In this document: positions 1 to 6,442 of the stretch, in pieces
Layout of the letters: every line of letters starts with the position of its first letter
How positions within the stretch are numbered: the stretch's first letter is position 1
Origin: Methylococcaceae bacterium
GTDB taxonomy: Bacteria; Pseudomonadota; Gammaproteobacteria; Methylococcales; Methylomonadaceae
Length of the DNA: 9,298 nt
NCBI GenBank assembly: GCA_947484105.1
Contig: CANKON010000038.1
Span: 1 to 9,298, forward strand
Direction: 5' to 3'
Position numbers and translations under genes: made by a program
Notes under the pieces: generated by a model
Told to the model about the DNA's origin: nothing
The model's input: the letters and a program-made list of their open reading frames with translations, nothing else
The model's database searches: none

Positions 1-777
1 CCGTTTAAAAAATTACTCACGCAAGGCATGGTGTTAATGGACGGCAGTAAAATGTCGAAATCCAAAGGCAACACCGTTGACCCGCAAGAACTCATCGAAA
101 AATACGGTGCCGACACGGTGCGTTTATTCATCATGTTCGCCGCGCCACCAGAGCAATCACTCGAATGGTCAGCCGACGGCGTAGAAGGAGCGTCGCGCTT
201 TTTGAAGCGTTTGTGGCGACAAGTGTTTTTGCATTCGGAACAAGTGCAAGGTTCAAAATTTAAAATCGAAGGCGATTTAACTGACGAACAACAAATTGTG
301 CGCCGCTTTTTGCATCAAACAATTCAAAAAGTCAGTCACGACATGGGTGTGCGGACGATTTTTAACACCGCGATTGCGGCAAATATGGAATTGTTGAATA
401 CGTTGTCAAAATTCACCGATGAATCGAACAATGGCAAAGCCATTCGCCAAGAAATTTTAGAAGCCATTACGTTGATGTTGTCGCCAATTGTGCCGCATAT
501 TTGTGACCAGTTGTGGCGCGAATTAGGACATGACAACCCAATTGTTTCTGAAAAATGGCTAACCGTTGACGAAAGCGCGTTAGTACAGAATTCGTTGGAT
601 TTAATGGTGCAAGTGAATGGAAAATTGCGTGGCAAAATCTCCGTTTCTGCGAGTGCCTCGAATTCAGAAATTGAAACAGCGGCGTTAAATGATTCTGCCG
701 TGTTGAAATTTATTGACGGTTCACCTGTGAAAAAAGTGATTGTTGTTGCGGGGAAACTCGTCAATATCGTGGTTTAA
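1..777 (+). CDS. leuS: Leucyl-tRNA synthetase, C-terminal part (5' end outside window)
   Basis: Class I aminoacyl-tRNA synthetase that charges tRNA-Leu with leucine in the cytoplasm. The frame is open from base 1, so the start, the HIGH motif and the editing domain lie upstream; 258 residues are visible. The KMSKS loop (KMSKSKGN) sits about 18 residues in, followed by the conserved YGADTVRLF and FAAPPEQSLEWS segments, the helical anticodon-binding domain, and the small C-terminal domain with LMVQVNGKLRGK. Between GMVL and KMSKS there are only four residues, whereas E. coli LeuS has a leucine-specific insertion of roughly 50 residues there. The gene ends 14 bases before the stop of a convergent cyclic-nucleotide-domain gene; the lptE/holA genes that often follow leuS in gammaproteobacteria are absent. 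Identification is secure. Confidence 0.97.
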   Translation, partial: PFKKLLTQGMVLMDGSKMSKSKGNTVDPQELIEKYGADTVRLFIMFAAPPEQSLEWSADGVEGASRFLKRLWRQVFLHSEQVQGSKFKIEGDLTDEQQIVRRFLHQTIQKVSHDMGVRTIFNTAIAANMELLNTLSKFTDESNNGKAIRQEILEAITLMLSPIVPHICDQLWRELGHDNPIVSEKWLTVDESALVQNSLDLMVQVNGKLRGKISVSASASNSEIETAALNDSAVLKFIDGSPVKKVIVVAGKLVNIVV

Positions 778-791
778 CTTGTTTGAAATAA

Positions 792-1256
792 TCAATATCT
801 TATTACCCGTCTAATTGAATTATCTTTTACAGTTTCCAATACAACGGAGGAGGGCGACGAAATTTGATTAGTCGCCCTTTTTACCAATAAATCATTTGCA
901 ATGGCAAGACGACTCCCCATTGTCTTCATCATTTTTCCTGCGAGCCAAGTATTATCATTTGTGAATCCTTCCAATTCAGTCGGGGTTCTAATCACCACCA
1001 ATTCGACATCGGTGATCATTTTCGCCGAAGCTCTACGCGGGTGATTGCAATACATTTCGATTTCACCAAAAAACTCATGTTTTTTCACAACTGCCACTTC
1101 AATTTCTTGATAATCGTGTTCGTTGTAAATTTTGACTATTCCCTCGACAATAAAAAACATTTTATGGTCGTCCCAACCTTCTTCAAAGATTATGGTGTCA
1201 GCTTTGATATGAATAATTGGGAGCGTTGTTTTAATTTTGTGTTCCGCAATTAACAT
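792..1256 (-). CDS. Stand-alone cyclic nucleotide-binding domain protein, copy 1 (with C-terminal tail)
   Basis: A 154-residue Crp-type cNMP-binding beta-roll without a helix-turn-helix, so it is not a transcription factor of the usual Crp length (about 210 residues). The phosphate-binding cassette is recognisable: FFGE at 62-65, then PRRASA at 73-78, where R74 matches the cAMP-contacting arginine of CAP. It aligns almost without gaps to the gene just upstream (about 45% identity over about 97 positions, hand count) and is a tandem paralog. Residues 125-154 are an extra tail with no counterpart in that paralog. The ATG start is preceded by TAGGAATT with normal spacing; the TAG of this ribosome-binding site is the stop of the upstream gene, suggesting translational coupling. 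Whether it binds cAMP or c-di-GMP, or acts as a structural or partner-binding domain, is unknown. Confidence 0.85.
   Translation of the reverse strand: MLIAEHKIKTTLPIIHIKADTIIFEEGWDDHKMFFIVEGIVKIYNEHDYQEIEVAVVKKHEFFGEIEMYCNHPRRASAKMITDVELVVIRTPTELEGFTNDNTWLAGKMMKTMGSRLAIANDLLVKRATNQISSPSSVVLETVKDNSIRRVIRY
851..882 (+). terminator. Rho-independent terminator for leuS, inside the convergent gene
   Basis: An 8-bp perfect stem (AGGGCGAC at 851-858, GTCGCCCT at 871-878) with a 12-base loop is followed on the plus strand by a run of five T (878-882). There is no T-run on the minus-strand side, so it should work only for plus-strand transcription, that is leuS, whose stop codon is about 75 bases upstream. 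It lies within the 3' coding part of the convergent gene at 792-1256. Confidence 0.7.
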
Positions 1257-1268
1257 AACAAAAAATTC

Positions 1269-1616
1269 CTATAGTAACGAAGCATTAGTATTTGCAAGAC
1301 GTTCTCCCATCATACGAACCATTTTTCCAGAAAATGCGGGATATTGACCAATGAATTGATCTAGCTGCATTCTGTTTTTAATATGAACCAATCTAACATT
1401 TGTAATCGCTCTTGCTGATGAGCTACGCGGTTTGTTGTGAAACATCTCGTATTCACCAAAAAATTCGTTTTTATGAATAACGGCAAGTTCCAGTTCCATG
1501 CCGTGATGTGTAACCGAAAGTTTTACACTGCCTTCCATAACAATATACATCGATTTGTCAGCACTTCCTTCCGAAAAAATCAGCGACCCAGCTTGTAATT
1601 TTTTTGTCAGTAACAT
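1269..1616 (-). CDS. Stand-alone cyclic nucleotide-binding domain protein, copy 2
   Basis: A 115-residue protein that is essentially only a cNMP-binding beta-roll. The cassette has FFGE at 52-55 and PRSSSA at 63-68, with R64 at the phosphate-contact position. It has no DNA-binding or catalytic domain and no signal peptide, so it is probably cytosolic. A TTG two codons further upstream (1622) is also in frame, but the ribosome-binding site AGGAA is then only three bases away. The ATG at 1616 gives a nine-base spacing identical to that of the paralog, so it is preferred. The gene follows trpS by 66 bases on the same strand and precedes copy 1 by 12 bases, so the three may be co-transcribed. A sensor of cAMP or a regulatory subunit for another protein is plausible, but the partner cannot be seen. 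Confidence 0.83.
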   Translation of the reverse strand: MLLTKKLQAGSLIFSEGSADKSMYIVMEGSVKLSVTHHGMELELAVIHKNEFFGEYEMFHNKPRSSSARAITNVRLVHIKNRMQLDQFIGQYPAFSGKMVRMMGERLANTNASLL

Positions 1617-1682
1617 GGTCAATAATTCCTAAAGTATATCGATTTTGAATTCCGCGCATTTTCATGGCGAATGTGAACAATT

Positions 1683-2696
1683 TTATACATTGAAAGGTGA
1701 AATTCCCACCGCTTCACGCAATTGAGCAATAAATGGCTGACTGATTGCACGAGCTTTTGCTGCGCCCTCTTGCAGTTTGTCTTCAATATAACGAGGCTGT
1801 AGCAATAATTCTTCATAACGCTCCCGTGCAGGTGCAACCTCAGTGTTCACTTTTTCAAACAAAATGGCTTTCATTTCGCCCCAACCGATGCCTTCTTCGT
1901 AACGTTTCGCCACTTCTGCCACTTCGTCTGCATTCGCAAATGCTTTGTATATACTAAACAAAGTGCAATCGCTAGTATCTTTTGGCTCGTGGGGTTCGAG
2001 CGAATTCGTTTTAATTTTGTTAATCAGCTTTTTTAATTTCTTTTCGGGTTCAAACAACGGAATCGTGTTGTTATAACTTTTACTCATTTTTCGCCCGTCC
2101 AGACCTTGCAAAATGGCACCTTGTTCATCAATTACCGCTTCAGGTAACGAGAAATGTTCACCATAAATATGATTAAAACGTGCGCCAATATCGCGTGCCA
2201 TTTCAATGTGTTGCAACTGATCTTTGCCAACGGGAACTTTGTTAGCGTTAAATAACAAAATATCCGCAGCCATTAAAATTGGGTAACCAAATAATCCCAT
2301 CGTCACGCCTTTGTCTGGATCATTTTCGGCAGTTTGTTCATTTTCTGAAACCGCTGCCTTGTAAGCATGAGAGCGATTCATTAACCCTTTCGACGTGACG
2401 CAGGTTAATAACCACGTTAATTCTAAAATTTCTGGCACATCGGATTGACGATAAAAAATCGCATTATTCGTGTCCAATCCCAACGCTAACCACGTCGCAG
2501 CGATTTCTAAACTGGATTGATGTACACGCGCAGGTTCTTGGCATTTAATCAGGGCGTGATAATCTGCCAAAAAATAAAATGGGGTGACATTCGGATTTTG
2601 ACTTGCGTTAATAGCAGGGCGAATTGCGCCAACATAATTCCCTAAATGTGGCGTACCTGTTGTCGTGATTCCCGTTAAAACAATCGCTTTTTTCAT
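1683..2696 (-). CDS. trpS: Tryptophanyl-tRNA synthetase
   Basis: Class I aminoacyl-tRNA synthetase that attaches tryptophan to tRNA-Trp. The 337 residues match the usual bacterial length. The HIGH-type motif appears as TPHLGN (15-20), the KMSKS loop is at 203-207 (GRKMSKSYNN), and the region GLFGYPILMAADILLF typical of TrpS lies in between. The C-terminus has the usual AKARAISQPF...LREAVG helix. The ATG start is preceded by CGGGAATT about eight bases upstream and lies just before the catalytic core, so no longer start is needed. It is divergent from the PilZ gene and upstream of the two cNMP-domain genes on the same strand. No attenuator-like leader or Trp-codon run is visible upstream. Confidence 0.97.
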   Translation of the reverse strand: MKKAIVLTGITTTGTPHLGNYVGAIRPAINASQNPNVTPFYFLADYHALIKCQEPARVHQSSLEIAATWLALGLDTNNAIFYRQSDVPEILELTWLLTCVTSKGLMNRSHAYKAAVSENEQTAENDPDKGVTMGLFGYPILMAADILLFNANKVPVGKDQLQHIEMARDIGARFNHIYGEHFSLPEAVIDEQGAILQGLDGRKMSKSYNNTIPLFEPEKKLKKLINKIKTNSLEPHEPKDTSDCTLFSIYKAFANADEVAEVAKRYEEGIGWGEMKAILFEKVNTEVAPARERYEELLLQPRYIEDKLQEGAAKARAISQPFIAQLREAVGISPFNV

Positions 2697-2790
2697 GTAG
2701 AATTCCCGAAGGTTGAAAGGTAAAAATTGTAAGTTGCCATTTTATAGTAAAATTCCACGACCTAAACTTTTTTAAGACAGGAAAACGCAA
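2697..2790. promoter_or_regulatory. Divergent promoter region between trpS and the PilZ gene
   Basis: The 94-base spacer must hold the 5' signals of both trpS and the PilZ-queD unit. On the plus strand TTGTAA (2727-2732) and TAAAAT (2748-2753) resemble -35 and -10 boxes, but with a short 15-base spacer. On the minus strand a TATAAA box overlaps the same site, without a good -35. The ribosome-binding site for the PilZ gene is the GGAAA about six bases before its ATG. Box assignment is tentative. Confidence 0.3.
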
Positions 2791-3084
2791 ATGAAATACG
2801 ATGAAAAACGCGCTTTTATGCGTATTAACCTTGAAAGTGAAATACACTACCGATTGGTTGAATCTGACGAATTTCGTGCTGCACAATGTACATCGTTAAG
2901 CGGTTCTGGCGTGTCTTTTATAACGCCTATCATTTGCGACGAGGGTGAAGCTCTTGAAATTAAAATTACACCGCAAAACGGAATTACACCTTCATTTGTG
3001 GCGTTTGTAGAAGTGGTGCGTGTTTTACCAATCACCGAAGGAAAATATGAAATTGCCGCAACTATCAAAACAATTAAAGGCTAA
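2791..3084 (+). CDS. PilZ-domain protein (putative c-di-GMP receptor)
   Basis: A 97-residue single-domain PilZ protein. PilZ domains bind cyclic di-GMP and transmit the signal to motility, polysaccharide or pilus machinery. The N-terminal RxxxR motif is present as R7-AFM-R11. The second motif, normally (D/N)xSxxG, reads SLSGSG at 35-40, so S37 and G40 are kept but the acidic or amide residue is serine. This may weaken or alter ligand binding. The rest is predicted beta-barrel with no membrane segment or output domain. The ATG is preceded by a GGAAA ribosome-binding site. The stop codon is two bases before the next ATG, so the gene is tightly coupled to the queD-like gene. The family assignment is good; ligand binding is inferred from the motif only. 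Confidence 0.85.
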   Translation: MKYDEKRAFMRINLESEIHYRLVESDEFRAAQCTSLSGSGVSFITPIICDEGEALEIKITPQNGITPSFVAFVEVVRVLPITEGKYEIAATIKTIKG

Positions 3085-3086
3085 AA

Positions 3087-3488
3087 ATGTTCACAATTAC
3101 TAAGGAAATTTATTTTTGTTATGGACATCGGTTAATGAATCACGGCGGAAAATGTCGGCATTTACATGGACACAGTGTAAAAGCCGCGATTTCAATCACG
3201 CACGAAAATTTAAACGAACAAAGTATGGTGTGTGATTTTTCGGACGTAAAAGAATGTGTCGAAAATTATGTTAATACGCATTTAGATCACAATTTTTTGT
3301 TGCACAAAGACGATCCGATTATTCCCGCCTTGATTCAAAATAACGAACGTTTTTTAGTTTTAGACGAACATCCCACAGCAGAAGTATTAAGTAAAATGCT
3401 TTTTAAACATTTACAGACACACGGCTTTCACGTTAGTGACGTGACGTTATGGGAAACAGCAAGCGCGTCTGCAAGTTATCACGAATAA
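3087..3488 (+). CDS. queD: 6-pyruvoyl-tetrahydropterin synthase / QueD family protein (6-carboxytetrahydropterin synthase-like)
   Basis: A 133-residue T-fold enzyme of the PTPS/QueD family. QueD turns dihydroneopterin triphosphate into 6-carboxytetrahydropterin on the route to preQ0 and queuosine. The zinc ligands are visible as H14 (YGHRL), H27 and H29 (HLHGH). The catalytic cysteine is C23 in the CxxxHGH motif, D67-H68 (LDHNF) supplies the usual Asp-His pair, and E123 (WETAS) is the pterin-anchoring glutamate. Between the DHNF motif and the PTAEVL helix there is an insertion of about 16 residues relative to E. coli QueD. It is translated two bases after the PilZ gene, with an AAAGG ribosome-binding site inside the end of that gene, and is closed by a strong terminator. 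No other queuosine gene is nearby, so a different pterin product cannot be excluded. Confidence 0.85.
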   Translation: MFTITKEIYFCYGHRLMNHGGKCRHLHGHSVKAAISITHENLNEQSMVCDFSDVKECVENYVNTHLDHNFLLHKDDPIIPALIQNNERFLVLDEHPTAEVLSKMLFKHLQTHGFHVSDVTLWETASASASYHE

Positions 3489-3490
3489 TT

Positions 3491-3525
3491 AAAGCCTGAT
3501 TCGTGTTGATGAATCAGGCTTTTTT
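3491..3525 (+). terminator. Rho-independent terminator, strong; possibly bidirectional
   Basis: A perfect 12-bp inverted repeat (AAAGCCTGATTC at 3491-3502, GAATCAGGCTTT at 3511-3522) with an 8-base loop runs into six T (3520-3525), starting two bases after the queD-like stop. Read on the minus strand it lies 18 bases after the stop of the GH5 gene and ends in a weaker T-rich stretch (TTTAATTATT). It may therefore end both convergent transcripts. Confidence 0.9.
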
Positions 3526-3539
3526 GTTGCAGAAATTAA

Positions 3540-4658
3540 CTAAAAATTATTCGGCAACCAACCATTTTCAACGCAATCTCGAAAACACCAAGCAGGCGTT
3601 GTTTCAGTTTTATAACTCCAGAAAAACCAACCTTGATATTTTTCAAATGTAGCAAGTTGAGCCGCGGCGTAGCCACGATAAGCTACGTTCATTTGAAAAT
3701 CATCCATTTGTTCAAGCGCATGATTAAATGGACCTTCAGCCCAAAGCGAAACCACTTTTAAATCTAGCCCCAAACTCCATTCACCAACCATCGCAGGGAA
3801 TTTCAACTCGGTGATAATACCATCGGCTTCATTTTTCCAGTCACCACTCGCTTTGTGTATATGAGTGTAAATATCTGAATCAACATCTTCGCGCATAAAA
3901 CATTGATAACGGTGAATATCAAAAATCACATTTTCAAATTCGGGTGCAACACCAAATTCCAAATACTCGTGATAATCACGAAAGCCATCATGAAAAATCA
4001 CCGCGACTTTATCAGGTGAACAATGTTTACGAATCGCTTTATAAGCAAGCGTGTTGAAATTGATTAAATAATCTGTCGGTATGTCCCAACGCGGTTCATT
4101 TAGAACTTGAATTGCATGAAGGGCAGGGCGATTGTAATAACGTTCAGCAAGTCGTTCCAAAACACTTAATGAATGTTGCAAATAGGCTTCTTGCGTATGC
4201 CATTCACAAACATCTTTAATGCCACCATTATCAAAACCATTTTGACAACCAGCCGCCGCGTGTAAATCGACCACAATGTTCAAACCGAATTCTTCTGCCC
4301 AATCAAACGCACGGTCTAAAATTTCAATACCACCAACGACAAATGGATGTGGATTTTCACCATAACTTCGATGATACGGATAATCGGCACCAAAAATCCA
4401 ATGTCCAACAGGAATTCGTACCGCATTTAAACCGCGTTCTGAAAGCCACTGAAAATCATCTCGAGTAATAAAGCTATTCCAATGCGCTTTTAAAATTGCA
4501 TCGGCTTTATCGCCTAATTCAGCGCACCATGTCGTTTCGTCGGAGGCATCTAAACCTTCAAAAATACTCGGTGTCATCCATTTTTCCAACACCAACCAAC
4601 TGCCTAAATTGACACCACGTAATTTTTTACCGCGCGCTTGTTCTATTTTTTGTGCCAT
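3540..4658 (-). CDS. Glycoside hydrolase family 5, exo-1,3-beta-glucanase-like, no signal peptide
   Basis: A 372-residue (beta/alpha)8-barrel glycosidase of clan GH-A, resembling fungal exo-beta-1,3-glucanases of the EXG1 type (subfamily GH5_9 by motif, from memory). The N-terminal RGVNLGSWLVLEKW block (14-27), R81, and DLHAAAGCQNGFDNGG (131-146) are characteristic. The acid/base is E188 in LNEPR and the nucleophile is E293 in VGEWS; H249 (DIHRYQ) and W347 (FFWSYKTE) line the active site. The conserved block starts at residue 14 and the first residues are charged, so there is no export signal and the enzyme appears cytoplasmic. The ATG has GAGG ten bases upstream. It is the last gene of the minus-strand run, 14 bases after the ABC transporter gene. 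The real substrate (beta-1,3-glucan, a beta-glucoside or a glycolipid) is not shown by the sequence. Confidence 0.88.
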   Translation of the reverse strand: MAQKIEQARGKKLRGVNLGSWLVLEKWMTPSIFEGLDASDETTWCAELGDKADAILKAHWNSFITRDDFQWLSERGLNAVRIPVGHWIFGADYPYHRSYGENPHPFVVGGIEILDRAFDWAEEFGLNIVVDLHAAAGCQNGFDNGGIKDVCEWHTQEAYLQHSLSVLERLAERYYNRPALHAIQVLNEPRWDIPTDYLINFNTLAYKAIRKHCSPDKVAVIFHDGFRDYHEYLEFGVAPEFENVIFDIHRYQCFMREDVDSDIYTHIHKASGDWKNEADGIITELKFPAMVGEWSLGLDLKVVSLWAEGPFNHALEQMDDFQMNVAYRGYAAAQLATFEKYQGWFFWSYKTETTPAWCFRDCVENGWLPNNF

Positions 4659-4672
4659 AACTTAATGCCTCG

Positions 4673-6379
4673 TTATAAAGTAATTATTCGTTGATGGAAG
4701 GCTTCGGCGCGTGATTCATGCGTGATGGTTAAAATTGCCGATTTGGGTAATTCTTGGCAAATCAAACGTAACATGGCAATTTCATCGTTTGAGTCTAATG
4801 AATCAAAGGCTTGTTCTAACAAAATCCACTTCGGCTGTTGTAATAATAATCGCACCGCCCCTAAACGTTGTTGTTGTTCGCGTGACAAATCCGCATCCCA
4901 ACCGCCTATTCTGGGATCGTCTAAATACTTACGCAAACCTGATAATCCGACTAAATCGAGTTTTTCTTCTAATTCTTTTTGATTAACATCTTGCTCGGCT
5001 AATGGGTAACAGATTGCGGTGCGTAGCGTGCCACTGGGCAAATAGGGACGCGGCGGAATAAATACGACCTCATCATTTGGTAATTCAATCTTCCCCCCAC
5101 CCCACGGCCAAAAACCAACAATAGCTTTGAATAACTTGGAGCCTGTGAAAGCATTTCCTGCAATCAGAATGCGTTCACCTGCTTTAATTTCTACATTCAT
5201 CTTATTCACGCATATCATGCCATCTAAACGTACCACGCATAAATCATGCAAACGTAAAACAGGTTTATCGGTTTTAATGCGTTCAATTCGATTTGGATCG
5301 ATATGAGAAATTTCTTCTTCTAGTGCGTCTAACGCATGAGTCAGACTCAAAATGCGTTCAACAGAGGCTCGCCAATCAGCAATTTTCGCCATATTATCAA
5401 CAGGCCACGAAAGCGCAGAAGCCATTTGTTGGAAGGCTTGAGCAGATTGCATCAACGCCCCAAGTGAAATACTCCCTAATACAAAACGAGGAGAAGAAAC
5501 TAAAATCGGGAATGCCATCAACAATATCGAATGTCCTGACGTGAACATCAAAATATGTGACCATGCCGTTGTTTGACGTTGCCAAGCATCGATAATGTCA
5601 TTGAACAAATGGTAACAACGTTGTTGCTCAGTGTGTTCACCGTGAACAAGCGAAATCGCTAACGAATTTTCCCGCGCATTCACCAAACCAAAACGAAAAT
5701 TAGCTTCAACGGTTTGTCGCACGTTCGTGGCTTTTGTTAAAGGACGACCAATCCACCAACCTAAAACGGATGCGCCCGCTGCGTAAAGCGTTGCCAGCAA
5801 TACTAAATGCCCATAAATTGGAATTTCAATAAAACCTAAATCAAGCGTGATAACACCAGAAAGTGTCCATAAAATTTTGGTAAAACTGATTAAAATCAAT
5901 AAGCAAAATGTCAGCGAATGTGCCAAGTCAATCGCCGATTCCGTCGCAATACGGACATCTTCTGCAATTCGTCCATCTGGATTATCATGAGCATCTTCAC
6001 TTTTAGCTTGAATATGTGTGACTAAATAATGTCGCCCATCATTCATCCATTGTGCAATTAACTTTGTGGTTAACCAGTTTCTCCAGTCAAGTTGCAGTAA
6101 TCGTTTGATTTTGAAATGCGTGACTGTCACGCCAATGTTGGCGACAAAAATTAAAATAATCATTCCAACTTGTAGCAAAACATCTGACATGGAACGTTGT
6201 TCTAACGCATTAAATAAATTCGCGCTCCATTCTGTAATCAGTACCGCAATGGCGATCTGAATCACCGTTAAACCAAATAAAGCAAACGTTAATTGTCGAA
6301 TTTTCGTTTTATTTTCCGATTGCCAAAACGGTGCGCTCAGACGAATAAATTGAAGTAGAAATCCATTTTTATCAAACAT
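4673..6379 (-). CDS. SbmA/BacA/YddA-type ABC transporter with degenerate ATPase domain
   Basis: A 568-residue half-transporter with fused membrane and ATPase domains. The membrane part (spans near 29-49, 69-89, 155-177, 190-211, 275-295 and 300-320) carries family marks such as EWSANLFNALEQR (50-62) and the DGRIAEDVR loop (135-143). Known relatives move peptides, vitamin B12 or very-long-chain acyl groups across the inner membrane. The ATPase domain is unusual. Walker A reads GNAFTGSK (408-415), losing the lysine after the glycine. The Q-loop is FIPPRPY with P443 for Gln. The signature is LSREQQQR (498-505) instead of LSGGEQQR. Walker B ends LLEQ, with E522-Q523 for Asp-Glu. H554 and the D-loop SLD are kept. 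The frame is intact, so this is not a simple pseudogene. The ATG at 6379 has GGAGAG upstream, and the gene is closely followed by the GH5 gene. The substrate is unknown. Confidence 0.87.
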   Translation of the reverse strand: MFDKNGFLLQFIRLSAPFWQSENKTKIRQLTFALFGLTVIQIAIAVLITEWSANLFNALEQRSMSDVLLQVGMIILIFVANIGVTVTHFKIKRLLQLDWRNWLTTKLIAQWMNDGRHYLVTHIQAKSEDAHDNPDGRIAEDVRIATESAIDLAHSLTFCLLILISFTKILWTLSGVITLDLGFIEIPIYGHLVLLATLYAAGASVLGWWIGRPLTKATNVRQTVEANFRFGLVNARENSLAISLVHGEHTEQQRCYHLFNDIIDAWQRQTTAWSHILMFTSGHSILLMAFPILVSSPRFVLGSISLGALMQSAQAFQQMASALSWPVDNMAKIADWRASVERILSLTHALDALEEEISHIDPNRIERIKTDKPVLRLHDLCVVRLDGMICVNKMNVEIKAGERILIAGNAFTGSKLFKAIVGFWPWGGGKIELPNDEVVFIPPRPYLPSGTLRTAICYPLAEQDVNQKELEEKLDLVGLSGLRKYLDDPRIGGWDADLSREQQQRLGAVRLLLQQPKWILLEQAFDSLDSNDEIAMLRLICQELPKSAILTITHESRAEAFHQRIITL

Positions 6380-6421
6380 TACAGCGGCTCTCCAAAAAAA
6401 TAAAATAAGCTAAAACAAACG

Positions 6422-6442
6422 TTAGCGACGCATTCTCGCTAA
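6422..6442 (-). terminator. Hairpin at the small-ORF stop, possible weak terminator or attenuator
   Basis: A perfect 7-bp inverted repeat (TTAGCGA at 6422-6428, TCGCTAA at 6436-6442) with a 7-base loop contains the TAA stop of the 32-residue ORF. On the minus strand it is followed by CGTTTGTTTT and then a longer T-rich stretch before the ABC gene. The stem is short and the T-run is interrupted, so at most partial termination or RNA stabilisation is expected. Confidence 0.4.

Noticed and set aside
336..764. 142-codon open frame on the minus strand opposite leuS
   Set aside because: It is the antisense shadow of the conserved anticodon-binding region and shows no domain or sensible composition.
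1617..1622. Upstream TTG start for the second cNMP-domain gene
   Set aside because: It would leave only three bases between AGGAA and the start, while the ATG at 1616 gives the same nine-base spacing as the paralog.
1617..1682. Promoter between trpS and the cNMP-domain genes (TATACT near the second gene)
   Set aside because: No -35 match at 16-18 bases; an internal promoter is possible but not supported.
5130..5165. Sequencing error or frameshift as the cause of the odd Walker A
   Set aside because: The frame is intact on both sides, and the Q-loop, signature and Walker B motifs are changed independently far away, which one error cannot explain.
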